From contig NZ_CP016199.1 of assembly GCF_002243385.1 (NCBI RefSeq), positions 1,641,585 to 1,679,733 of the forward strand: a stretch of 38,149 nt of DNA. The letters are read 5' to 3'. Source of the DNA: Mogibacterium pumilum. GTDB lineage: Bacteria; Bacillota; Clostridia; Peptostreptococcales; Anaerovoracaceae. Shown one piece after another: positions 16,885 through 23,922 of the stretch; positions within the stretch are counted from its first letter, which is position 1; each line of letters begins with the position of its first letter. The notes under the pieces are model-generated. The model made no database searches. It was not told the origin of the DNA and saw only the letters and a list, made by a program, of their open reading frames with translations. Made by a program: the position numbers and the translations under genes.

Positions 16885-17478
16885 TTACTGCCTGAACTCC
16901 AGAACCTTCTCGATTATAGGCTGGATAGACTTCAAATCTACACCATCGTATCCATTTTCAAATCTAGCTTTAGCTTCATCTACCTGAACCTCTGGTACTG
17001 GAGCAAATATCTTTTCTCCCATAGCCTTAAGTGCAATCTTATCTGCACTCCTACACTCTCTAGAATCAAACTTTCCAGGTAGCATATAGAAGCAGTCGTC
17101 GGGCAACTGCTTACAGCCGTTAAGACCTTTTACAAATGTCCTATACTCCTCTGTAGGTTCAATAATGCCTGTCGTAAATACTATCAGGTTATTATTATCT
17201 ATTCCAAAATGCGATAAATTAGCTCGAAGCATATTAAAGCGTGTAATCTCACCGCCTCTCAGCCAGCCGCCAAATATTATATTCTTATACATTGATGCAT
17301 ATCCGAGCTTAGCACGCGAATACTTCATAACATCGCAATCCAGAGCTTCTGCTATCCATTCCGCATACTTTTCAGTGATTCCATTGCTAGAGTTATATAT
17401 TAATATAGTATCTGAACCTTCTGATTCAATTGCACGTCTCTTGGCTGCTTGTCTATTAGGATTCCTCATACGCCTCAT
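16885..17478 (-). CDS. Flavodoxin-domain protein (second copy)
   Basis: The 197-residue product has a basic N-terminal extension of about 22 residues, then a flavodoxin fold: DTILIYNSSNGITEKYAEW (FMN-phosphate loop), NIIFGGWLRGGEITRF and LIVFTTGIIEPTEEY. The same landmarks occur in the protein at 11344-11898, and both end with a helical tail, so the two are paralogues. Function and redox partner are unknown. The start is uncertain: ATG 17478 has no close ribosome binding site, the ATG at 17469 has GAGG only three bases away, and a strong AAGGAGG farther upstream drives a GTG followed by a stop (see findings). Confidence 0.75.
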   Translation of the reverse strand: MRRMRNPNRQAAKRRAIESEGSDTILIYNSSNGITEKYAEWIAEALDCDVMKYSRAKLGYASMYKNIIFGGWLRGGEITRFNMLRANLSHFGIDNNNLIVFTTGIIEPTEEYRTFVKGLNGCKQLPDDCFYMLPGKFDSRECRSADKIALKAMGEKIFAPVPEVQVDEAKARFENGYDGVDLKSIQPIIEKVLEFRQ

Positions 17479-17583
17479 ATCGTGCGATACAGCCTCATTA
17501 ACATGTTACCGCACAAACCCTCCTTATCTTCTAAATAATCAAATGCTGAAGGAAATATAGCATCCTACGGCCATTCTCATTCA

Positions 17584-17618
17584 TGAAATAAGGGATGCCG
17601 GAATCACCCGTCATCCCT
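17584..17618 (-). terminator. Probable terminator at the end of prdE
   Basis: On the minus strand a stem of AGGGATG paired with CATCCCT, extended by an inner 3-bp CGG/CCG block after one mismatch, is followed by TTATTTC. It lies about 40 bases past the prdE stop. The T run is weak, so confidence is moderate. Confidence 0.6.
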
Positions 17619-17658
17619 CAACAGTATTATATCATAATCATCTACAATACCGCTTATA

Positions 17659-18141
17659 TTATCTATTTTTGAGTTCTTTTTCCTTCATACGGATTTTTAG
17701 AATCATCAGAGCTCTCTTAACATCTTCAGCAGTCATGTTGTTTTCGCCTACGATATTAGATTCGAGTCCTTCCGGATTCTTATTAATATCTACGATGTTA
17801 TTCTGTAAATACTCATTCTCAACTACGAAAGTAGCCATTGTTCCGCTGAAGTTGAGTCCGGACATTGGAATACCAATTTCCCCAAGCTCTTCAACGCAGT
17901 TTGTATAGTCTACGTCACTATTTCCCCATCCGTCAGATGTAAGGATTACACCATCAGCTCTCATGCCTTCAGCCATAATCGCAGCACGCTTACTGTTTCT
18001 TAGCTTTTCCTTATTATCATCAGATGTTCCGAATAGAAGAACTCCCATCAGGTCGATACCTGAGTCTGCACCAACAATATCAACTAGTGGATCTCTAAAG
18101 TGATGCAAGCTTGTTTCTTTTGTTGAAGGACCAATTCCCAT
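17659..18141 (-). CDS. prdE: PrdE, paralogue of the C-terminal (23 kDa) part of PrdA
   Basis: The 160-residue protein starts MGIGPSTKETSLHHFRDPLV. This aligns with PrdA from its processing cysteine onward (CIGPASKEMSRHYWREPLV), with Met in place of the Cys that becomes the pyruvoyl group. Similarity continues through GVILTSDGWGNSDVDYT and RALMILKIRMKEKE, then stops about 45 residues short of the PrdA C-terminus. A strong TAAGGAGGTGCTGAT site sets the start. It is last in the prd run, 12 bases after prdD. Since it cannot form a pyruvoyl group at this position, it is presumably accessory. The symbol follows the order known from clostridial clusters (prdB-prdD-prdE). Confidence 0.85.
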   Translation of the reverse strand: MGIGPSTKETSLHHFRDPLVDIVGADSGIDLMGVLLFGTSDDNKEKLRNSKRAAIMAEGMRADGVILTSDGWGNSDVDYTNCVEELGEIGIPMSGLNFSGTMATFVVENEYLQNNIVDINKNPEGLESNIVGENNMTAEDVKRALMILKIRMKEKELKNR

Positions 18142-18153
18142 ATCAGCACCTCC

Positions 18154-18921
18154 TTACTGCATTGAACGGATTGCACCGTCTCTATACTCATTAGGAGTTA
18201 AGAAGACAGGCATATTGTTCATCTCTATTATAGAACGCCCACCATGAGCGCCTGATGGCTCATCTGGGAACAGATATGTGTCGTACATAGCGCCCTGACC
18301 AGCAACCTGTCTAATAATCAGCACTTTCTTTTGTCCTGGTCTAGCGATGTCATGATACTCATGACGCTCTGTAGCTTTATTGCCATCGAATTTCTTCATA
18401 AGCTCTCTGTATACCTGAATAAAATCATCGCAAGCCTGATGAGCTTCTAGGCAGCCGTGTCTCTCCTGACCCATATCCTTTTTGAATGTAATATCAAAAG
18501 AGATAATATAGTCATCTTCTCCAGGTGTTCCTGCTCTACCAAGCACTAGCTGCTCGTTAAGCTGACCTTCTGAAGAACCAAACTCGTGTGTCTGTTTTCC
18601 TTCAGTATCAACACCAGTAAGCATCACATATACACCTGTTAATGTATGAGTGATACCTTCTCCGCACTTTCCAAGAACCTTTGCCGAGATAGGGATGATG
18701 TCCATAATAGTGTTAGTCCATCTATCATGCTCTCCTGGCTTAATTATCTGAATATCGATACTGTCAATTGTTTCATACTTCTCTAGAAGTGATGGGATAA
18801 GCTCTTTGGACACAGTCATAACACCGTTATATCCAACGCTACTCTGGTCCCCCATCTCAACTTCATTCATATGAAAAGCCTTAATGACAAGTCTTCTCAA
18901 ATCAATTTCCTGTACACTCAT
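18154..18921 (-). CDS. prdD: PrdD, paralogue of the middle part of PrdA
   Basis: I start at the ATG at 18921, seven bases after GAGG; the ATG at 18927 is only one base from that site. The 255-residue protein aligns with PrdA from about residue 169 (LRRLVIKAFHMNEVEMGD against LREMTRKHYKINKVVLGD) through HEFGSSEG, KKVLIIRQVAGQGAMYD and LFPDEPSGAHGG, and ends NEYRDGAIRSMQ, just before the PrdA cleavage position. It lacks the PrdA N-terminal module. It is separated from prdB by a strong terminator, so it probably has its own promoter or is expressed by read-through. Known in other clostridial clusters as a proline reductase cluster protein of unclear role. Confidence 0.87.
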   Translation of the reverse strand: MSVQEIDLRRLVIKAFHMNEVEMGDQSSVGYNGVMTVSKELIPSLLEKYETIDSIDIQIIKPGEHDRWTNTIMDIIPISAKVLGKCGEGITHTLTGVYVMLTGVDTEGKQTHEFGSSEGQLNEQLVLGRAGTPGEDDYIISFDITFKKDMGQERHGCLEAHQACDDFIQVYRELMKKFDGNKATERHEYHDIARPGQKKVLIIRQVAGQGAMYDTYLFPDEPSGAHGGRSIIEMNNMPVFLTPNEYRDGAIRSMQ

Positions 18922-19036
18922 ATACATACCTCAATATTTTAGCTTCTATATAATTTACGTGATATTTCCCAGTCTGTTCAATCATTCTTATGAAGTAGGC
19001 GGCATAAATGTTAAGAATTTCTCGAACATACTTTAG

Positions 19037-19064
19037 AAAAAAGGGGCAGATATAAATCTGCCCC
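19037..19064 (-). terminator. Strong terminator between prdB and prdD
   Basis: On the minus strand a 9-bp stem (GGGGCAGAT / ATCTGCCCC, 4-base loop) is followed by TTTTTTC. It lies about 35 bases past the prdB stop and would end or reduce transcription before prdD-prdE. Confidence 0.9.
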
Positions 19065-19097
19065 GTCTTCGTTTCCGATGTCCTATTCAATTAAGAA

Positions 19098-19823
19098 CTA
19101 GATTACAGCATGATACTCGAAAGGCAGTGGAACGATCTTTCCTGGAGTCTCAATTGTCTCGAGAAGCTCCAGTGTAGCCTTTACGATAGCTTTCTGCATA
19201 TCTACATCATGTGGAGCACCTGCGTTAGCACCCATAGGCACGATAGGAGCAGCTGCACGTGGAGATCCAGCCTGTCTTACAACTGGTGGAAGCGCCGCGA
19301 TAATAACTGTTGGAATTCCAGCAGCCTCGATTGCTCTCTGCACGATTGTTGCAGAGCGGTGGCAAGTTCCTCATCCAGCTGTGAGGATTGCAGCATCGGC
19401 ACCCTCATCCTTAAGCATCTGAGCGATCGCTGGGCCTGTCTCGTTGGTGAACTTCTCGATGTTTCCACCACCACCCATGAATCCAGCATGTGTAGGTGCA
19501 CAAGCCTTGATGAAGCCTTCTTCTCTTAGCTCGTGAAGTCTGTCGATAGGGAACATGCAGTTGATGTCCTTATTTACGTCAGAGTTATCATATCCACCGT
19601 GTGTTACCATTAGCTCGCTTGACGGAATATCATCTGGAATCTTTCTCCAAGTGAAGTCTCCAGCGAGGTTAAATCTCTTATCTGTCTTTACGTGTACACC
19701 TGCAGCAGTAGCAAGAGCAACCGTCATCTCTTTGAGTGGCTTAGTTACTGGTGTAAATACTGACTTAGGTGTAATAGGAACAAATATTTCAGATTGTAAG
19801 CCTTTTACAACTGTCATACTCAT
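19098..19823 (-). CDS. prdB: D-proline reductase selenoprotein subunit PrdB (UGA = selenocysteine at codon 151)
   Basis: The frame runs from ATG 19823 (strong AAGGAGG nine bases upstream) to 19098 with one in-frame TGA at 19371-19373. Ordinary prediction splits it in two. Read as selenocysteine it gives 241 residues, the size of the known 26 kDa subunit. The context is ILTAG-U-GTCHRSA, a U-x-x-C redox motif, and both sides are protein-like and in the same frame. PrdB forms the catalytic complex with the two processed PrdA chains: selenium attacks the D-proline adduct on the pyruvoyl group and opens the ring to 5-aminovalerate. It follows the small gene 19842-20111 in the same run and ends at a strong terminator. 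Confidence 0.96.
19336..19373 (-). promoter_or_regulatory. UGA selenocysteine codon with SECIS-like hairpin
   Basis: The TGA is at 19371-19373. In the mRNA, 14 bases downstream begins a perfect 7-bp stem (CTCTGCA / TGCAGAG) with a 7-base loop. Bacterial SECIS elements lie just after the UGA in this way, but the loop here (ACAATCG) lacks the usual G near its start, so the hairpin is only a candidate. The UGA call itself does not depend on it. Confidence 0.6.
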
Positions 19824-19841
19824 TTGTCTTTTCCTCCTTAG

Positions 19842-20111
19842 TTATTTGTGCTTTTCAGCATATTCAGCACGACGTCTGTTTAGAATATCGATATTACTTA
19901 CGTACTTTTCGTTGACTTCCGGTCCTTCTTGTTCTATGAAGCTCATATTCCATGCGACCGTCTGTCCAACCTCTAGTGGATAATCTGAAATCACCATTCT
20001 CATAGGCACTTTGAGTTCACCTAAACGACCTTTAATGTCTACGCAGATTCCTACATCGTGTACCTCTGTGATGACTCCTTCAACTTTGATTATCTTATCT
20101 CCGTACTTCAT
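19842..20111 (-). CDS. Small conserved proline-reductase-cluster protein (CBO2463/CBO2479-type)
   Basis: The 89-residue protein (start MKYGDKIIKVEGVITEVHDV) looks like a small beta-rich fold: alternating hydrophobic strands, KGRLGELKVPMRMVISD, then a helical tail. A small gene is found between prdA and prdB in other clostridial proline reductase clusters, and this one has the same position and size. I recall the domain name CBO2463/CBO2479, and possibly the name PrdH in C. difficile with a role in PrdA maturation, but cannot check either here. The spacing is 28 bases after prdA and 18 before prdB. A maturation or assembly role is therefore inference from context. Confidence 0.75.
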   Translation of the reverse strand: MKYGDKIIKVEGVITEVHDVGICVDIKGRLGELKVPMRMVISDYPLEVGQTVAWNMSFIEQEGPEVNEKYVSNIDILNRRRAEYAEKHK

Positions 20112-20139
20112 CTATAATATCTACCTTTCTAATATAAGA

Positions 20140-21999
20140 TTAGTCGTACTTTTCCTTTCTCTTTTCACTGATTGGAAGTGACTGCTCGTTCTCAACGAGT
20201 TCCATCTTAGCGCCAGTAGCTTTCTCAATGAGCTCAACGTTGTTGTTCTTAACATTTACGTTGTAGGTTCTCTCTGGAGCCTTAACTTCTTCGCCAGCCA
20301 TCTTAGCTTTCAGCATAGCAAGTCCACGGATAGCATCCTCTGTGCAGAGTGTGTTGCAAGCAAGAACTTCGTTCTCGATTCCGGACATGGACTTGTTGTT
20401 GTCGATCATTGCATCGCAGTACTTGTTTCCTGTTACGAGAGCACCCTGTACAGCACAGAATGAGAATCCAACAACTGGAATTCCTCTCTTACCAATCTGC
20501 TCGATGTGGGAAGTGAAGTCAACGTGGTTGTTTCCGAATCCTTCTGTTGTAACGAATGCACCATCAACGTCCATTGACTCAACCATCTGACCAAGTCTTC
20601 TGGATACATAGAACTTGTCGGCATTAGCCTGAGGTGATCCAACGAAGATAACACCTACTACGTCGATGTCTTCATCATGTACTGACTCAAGAACTAGTGG
20701 CTCTCTCCAGTAGTGTCTGGACATTTCCTTTGAAGCAGGTCCGATACAAGTTAGAGCGTGGATACAACCATCTAGCACCTCGAGTGGGTTAGCCATTACC
20801 GGAACGTTACCGAGGTCAACGTTTGGCTTAGCTCCTAGTACGCCTACAGGATCGTTAGGGAATAGGAAGTTGTCGTGCATAGCACCCTGTCCCATGATTT
20901 CCTTAACGATAACAACCTTCTTCTTTCCAGGGTGTCTTGTCTGCTTAAGAACCTGCTCCTCTGATGGAGTAACATCCTTAAGATCTCTCTTCATAGCTTC
21001 TCTGATCTCAGAAACTACGTGGTCTACAGCAGTATGAACTGCGATAGGTCCCGGTCTTTCCATGTTCTTTAGGTTGTCGATAACTGCGTGAGCAATAATC
21101 ATAATCTCACCCTTATCAACAGCTCCTGGACGACCCCACATCATGTTCTCGTCAATGTATCCCTCGGATGAACCGAACTCACCAACCTGAACACCTTCTT
21201 CTGTAATACCAGTTACGACCATTACTACACCATCAAGAACCTGAGTAACGCCTTCACCAAGTCCCATATCGGAATCTGCCTTTGTAGCAATTGGCTGGAT
21301 GTCCATTACTGTCTCTGTGTATACGTGGTAATCATCTGGTGTGATTAGACTAAGCTCTAGAGACTGTACTAGCTTCTGTGCTTCAGCACCCTCTGTAGCT
21401 GCGCTCTTACGAACGTAGAGAGTATCTCCCTCAATCTTAGTCTCGTCTCCAAGAACAACCTTGTTGATCTTGTAGTGCTTTCTTGTCATCTCTCTTAGAA
21501 CAGTCTCAGTATGCTCTTCAACCGGAGCTGCTGCTACTGCTGCTGGAGCTGCTGTTGCTACTGTCTGAGCTGGAGCTACAACGCCACCACCAAGTCCTGC
21601 TGGGAGCTCGATGTCGATGTTCTTTCCCTCTCCGATGTGTAGCTTGATTGTTCCTGTTGCTGCAACTGAAGCTACTGGAGCTGCTGCCGCAGCTGGAGCC
21701 TCCTCTACTTCAGCAACTGGAGCCTCTTCCTCTGCAACCTCATCAGCATCGTACTTATCAACGATGTCTGCTGTGATTGGAGTTAAAGAATCAACAGTTT
21801 TAGTTAGTTTCGATCCGTTTAGTACCTGACCGAGCTTGAGAGCGCCATCGACATTCAGCAGACCAGAATCAATTAGATCTGGGAAAATTGCTGGATCTTC
21901 GAAGTTAGCAGGCTCAAGAACGGTTCCTTCTTCTGCTCTGCAGCATAGTACCGCTGGGTCGTTCGCATGTTGTTTAGCTGTTTCAGCTGTGATTGACAT
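20140..21999 (-). CDS. prdA: D-proline reductase proprotein PrdA (pyruvoyl subunit precursor)
   Basis: The 619-residue proprotein has four parts. Residues 1-84 are a compact module containing vicinal cysteines (AVLCC, 19-20). Residues about 85-165 are two Ala/Pro/Glu-rich linkers around a short strand-rich segment (TIKLHIGEGKNIDIELPAG). Residues about 169-417 and 418-619 are the two enzyme chains. In characterised proline reductase PrdA cleaves itself before a cysteine that becomes the pyruvoyl cofactor, giving about 45 and 23 kDa chains. Here Cys418 in HALT-CIGPASKE fits, leaving 417 and 202 residues. The start has AAGGAGGAAGATCGAT before it. The gene follows prdC across a 110-base gap with a large hairpin. 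With PrdB it reduces D-proline to 5-aminovalerate. Confidence 0.96.
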   Translation of the reverse strand: MSITAETAKQHANDPAVLCCRAEEGTVLEPANFEDPAIFPDLIDSGLLNVDGALKLGQVLNGSKLTKTVDSLTPITADIVDKYDADEVAEEEAPVAEVEEAPAAAAAPVASVAATGTIKLHIGEGKNIDIELPAGLGGGVVAPAQTVATAAPAAVAAAPVEEHTETVLREMTRKHYKINKVVLGDETKIEGDTLYVRKSAATEGAEAQKLVQSLELSLITPDDYHVYTETVMDIQPIATKADSDMGLGEGVTQVLDGVVMVVTGITEEGVQVGEFGSSEGYIDENMMWGRPGAVDKGEIMIIAHAVIDNLKNMERPGPIAVHTAVDHVVSEIREAMKRDLKDVTPSEEQVLKQTRHPGKKKVVIVKEIMGQGAMHDNFLFPNDPVGVLGAKPNVDLGNVPVMANPLEVLDGCIHALTCIGPASKEMSRHYWREPLVLESVHDEDIDVVGVIFVGSPQANADKFYVSRRLGQMVESMDVDGAFVTTEGFGNNHVDFTSHIEQIGKRGIPVVGFSFCAVQGALVTGNKYCDAMIDNNKSMSGIENEVLACNTLCTEDAIRGLAMLKAKMAGEEVKAPERTYNVNVKNNNVELIEKATGAKMELVENEQSLPISEKRKEKYD

Positions 22000-22056
22000 A
22001 TCGATCTTCCTCCTTAAAAATATTGCCTTTGCAAATGCAAAATTTTATATATTTAC

Positions 22057-22098
22057 TCCGACTGTGCTTCATGTGATCGGGCACATGAAGCACTCGGA
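22057..22098. repeat. Long inverted repeat (hairpin) between prdC and prdA
   Basis: A perfect 12-bp stem (GTGCTTCATGTG at 22064-22075 paired with CACATGAAGCAC at 22082-22093, 6-base loop) is extended by TCCGA/TCGGA across a 2-base bulge. No T run follows on the minus strand, so it is not a standard terminator; an mRNA-processing or stabilising hairpin is likelier. A second short palindrome (TTTGCA-AA-TGCAAA, 22028-22041) sits between it and the prdA ribosome binding site. Confidence 0.85.
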
Positions 22099-22109
22099 TT
22101 AAATATCAA

Positions 22110-23456
22110 CTAGTTATTCTCAACGTTGTCTACTACGTTAAGATCCTGATCAACCTGTTTAGAAACTCTTAAAGTTCTATATAGTGGGTGATCAACAGCT
22201 CTCATGATGTGGTCTGTCTGGTGTATAACCTTAAGTCCCATCTTAGGACCAGAAGCCATTACAGTGTTCGAGCAATCGGAGCAGTTTCCGATGATTACGT
22301 ACTCGCACTTATCCTTCTTGAACTGTAGGTTGTTTGATACCTGACCTGGGCAGTTTCCTGGTCTCTCGCACTTTCTTGTACCGTTAGGCATCTCCTGTGC
22401 CTGTTTGCAGTAGCAAAGCGAAACTTCCTTCGCATTGTACTTCTTGCAAAGCTCCTGCATTCTCTCATAGTTGCCACCACATGCACATACCAGAATACCC
22501 ATGCTTGCTCCATGTAGATCTAGGAATGGCATCGATACCAGAATAGCTCCAGTTGTCTTAGTGATAGGAGCTTCAAGTGTAGTTGACTTTCCAGTGAATG
22601 CACCACCCATTACGATTTCGCCATACTCACCATCAATTCCACCGGCTCTCTCGATTAGAGAAGCAACGCTTGTTCCTACTGGAACGTCCATGAATACGTG
22701 AGCGTCGTGTCCACCGTTGAGCTTACCTCTTACTGTAAGATGCTTTAGGAAAGACGGCTTTCTCTCGTCTACCGCCTCAGCTACTCTAGCGCAAGTCTCA
22801 CTATTGATAACTACAGACTTTGCAGCTGACGGAAGCTGGCTTGGCTCTAGCTCGATTCCTAGACATTCTCTTACTACCGCTCTTTCTTCACCCATTGGGT
22901 AAATGTCTGGTAGAAGATGTCTTGAAATATTTGGCTCATCCTTTAGACATTCGTCAAGGATTTCAACAGCCTTACGATTCTTCTTCTTAATAGCAACGAT
23001 AGCCTTATCTGCTCCAGAGATTTCCATACAGAGCTTAACTCCGCGGATAACCTTCTCTGGTTCCTCCTCAATCTGCTGAATGTTGTGCTTTAGTCCAGGC
23101 TCACACTCAGAAGCATTAACAAGGATGTAGCCTCCATCCTCAAAATGAGCATCTAGTTTAACTGCAGTTGGGAATCCAGCTCCGCCCATTCCTACAACAC
23201 CAGCAGCCTTAACCATCTCTAGAGGTGTTCCCTCTTCAATCTGAACGAACTCGTCCTTCTGCTCTTCATCAGGCTTAATAACAATCATCTCGTCTGTTAT
23301 TTCTTCAACAACACCGTAAGCGCTGGAGAAGATATTTGCGCCGAGACCTGTTGGTTCTGCGATGAGGGTACCCTTCTTAACTTTGTCACCAACTTTAACA
23401 ATTGGAGCACAAGGCTTACCTACATGCTGTCTCAACAAAATCTGCAAATTTTCCAT
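22110..23456 (-). CDS. prdC: PrdC, RnfC-like electron carrier of proline reductase
   Basis: The 448-residue protein has an RnfC-like N-terminus (LRQHVGKPCAPIVKVGDKVK, a biotinyl/lipoyl-like barrel) and the GVVGMGGAGFPTAVKLD and NASECEPGLKHNI motifs of RnfC/NuoF-type proteins. The C-terminal third is cysteine rich (VCACGGNYE, LCYCKQAQ, CERPGNCPG, GNCSDCSN), fitting metal or thiol redox sites. In clostridial proline reductase clusters PrdC is thought to pass electrons from NADH to the reductase. Some PrdC proteins are selenoproteins; here the frame is fully open, so this version is selenium-free. It is the first gene of the minus-strand run and starts after AAGGAGA. Confidence 0.92.
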   Translation of the reverse strand: MENLQILLRQHVGKPCAPIVKVGDKVKKGTLIAEPTGLGANIFSSAYGVVEEITDEMIVIKPDEEQKDEFVQIEEGTPLEMVKAAGVVGMGGAGFPTAVKLDAHFEDGGYILVNASECEPGLKHNIQQIEEEPEKVIRGVKLCMEISGADKAIVAIKKKNRKAVEILDECLKDEPNISRHLLPDIYPMGEERAVVRECLGIELEPSQLPSAAKSVVINSETCARVAEAVDERKPSFLKHLTVRGKLNGGHDAHVFMDVPVGTSVASLIERAGGIDGEYGEIVMGGAFTGKSTTLEAPITKTTGAILVSMPFLDLHGASMGILVCACGGNYERMQELCKKYNAKEVSLCYCKQAQEMPNGTRKCERPGNCPGQVSNNLQFKKDKCEYVIIGNCSDCSNTVMASGPKMGLKVIHQTDHIMRAVDHPLYRTLRVSKQVDQDLNVVDNVENN

Positions 23457-23556
23457 GACACAGTCTCTCCTTAAATATTTTGAATCTACAAATCATTAAT
23501 GTGTATCGTTCGAAAAGCCACACAAATAAAGGTAATGCGCGTTCTTTTCTAGATTG

Positions 23557-23585
23557 ATGATAACATAACGATTTATTCATTTCAA
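23557..23585 (-). promoter_or_regulatory. Predicted sigma-A promoter for prdC
   Basis: On the minus strand TTGAAA (23585-23580), a 17-base spacer and TATCAT (23562-23557). The inverted repeat at 23600-23626 is centred about 60 bases upstream of the predicted start site, where activators often bind. Confidence 0.6.
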
Positions 23586-23599
23586 TGATAATTGTTAGA

Positions 23600-23626
23600 T
23601 TATCTATTGAGTTTTTCAATAGATAA
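23600..23626. repeat. 11-bp-arm inverted repeat, candidate operator of the prd genes
   Basis: TTATCTATTGA (23600-23610), a 5-base spacer, and TCAATAGATAA (23616-23626) form a perfect inverted repeat upstream of the prdC promoter. A shorter version with the same CAATAG/CTATTG core lies upstream of the PrdA-module gene at 25620-25637. Confidence 0.8.
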
Positions 23627-23836
23627 ATTTCTGACACATGACGATATTATTTATACACTATTGGCATAATTTTGTCATGTATTTAAATCAGTAATTTCTA
23701 TTGATATCGAAATTTAATTGTATTTTCTTGATACTTTATTTACAACATTTTTATATAAATGTAATAGTTACAGTGCTTAAATCAGACTATCATACAACAA
23801 ATGAGTTAATTTTATTAATACACATTTGTTATATTA

Positions 23837-23865
23837 TTGACTTTTATTGTCTCCTGCTCTATAGT
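23837..23865 (+). promoter_or_regulatory. Sigma-A promoter for proline racemase
   Basis: TTGACT (23837-23842), a 17-base spacer and TATAGT (23860-23865), about 50 bases before the prdF ribosome binding site region. Confidence 0.75.
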
Positions 23866-23922
23866 TTACGTAGGTGGCAATTATTTATTTCACACTTATG
23901 TAACCTAAGGAGGTACATGACT

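Larger units (their letters stand above)
23457..23922. other. Divergent regulatory region between prdC and prdF
   Basis: This 466-base AT-rich stretch has no supported gene. It holds a promoter toward prdC, a promoter toward prdF, an 11-bp-arm inverted repeat, and a 13-base word shared with the promoter region of the PrdA-module gene at 25129-25551. A TTGGCATAATTTTGT element at 23661-23675 resembles a sigma-54 -24/-12 site but is one base short in spacing. Confidence 0.7.

Noticed and set aside
19098-19343. Separate 81-residue protein starting at a GTG inside prdB.
   Set aside because: It is the C-terminal part of selenoprotein PrdB after the UGA codon; no ribosome binding site precedes the GTG.
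23661-23675. Sigma-54 promoter TTGGCATAATTTTGT for prdF.
   Set aside because: The spacing between the GG and the expected GC elements is one base short and the GC is missing; a better sigma-A promoter lies nearer prdF.
23701-23922. N-terminal extension of proline racemase to 23701.
   Set aside because: The extra residues are AT-derived and hydrophobic, contain the promoter, and the strong AAGGAGG selects the ATG at 23923.
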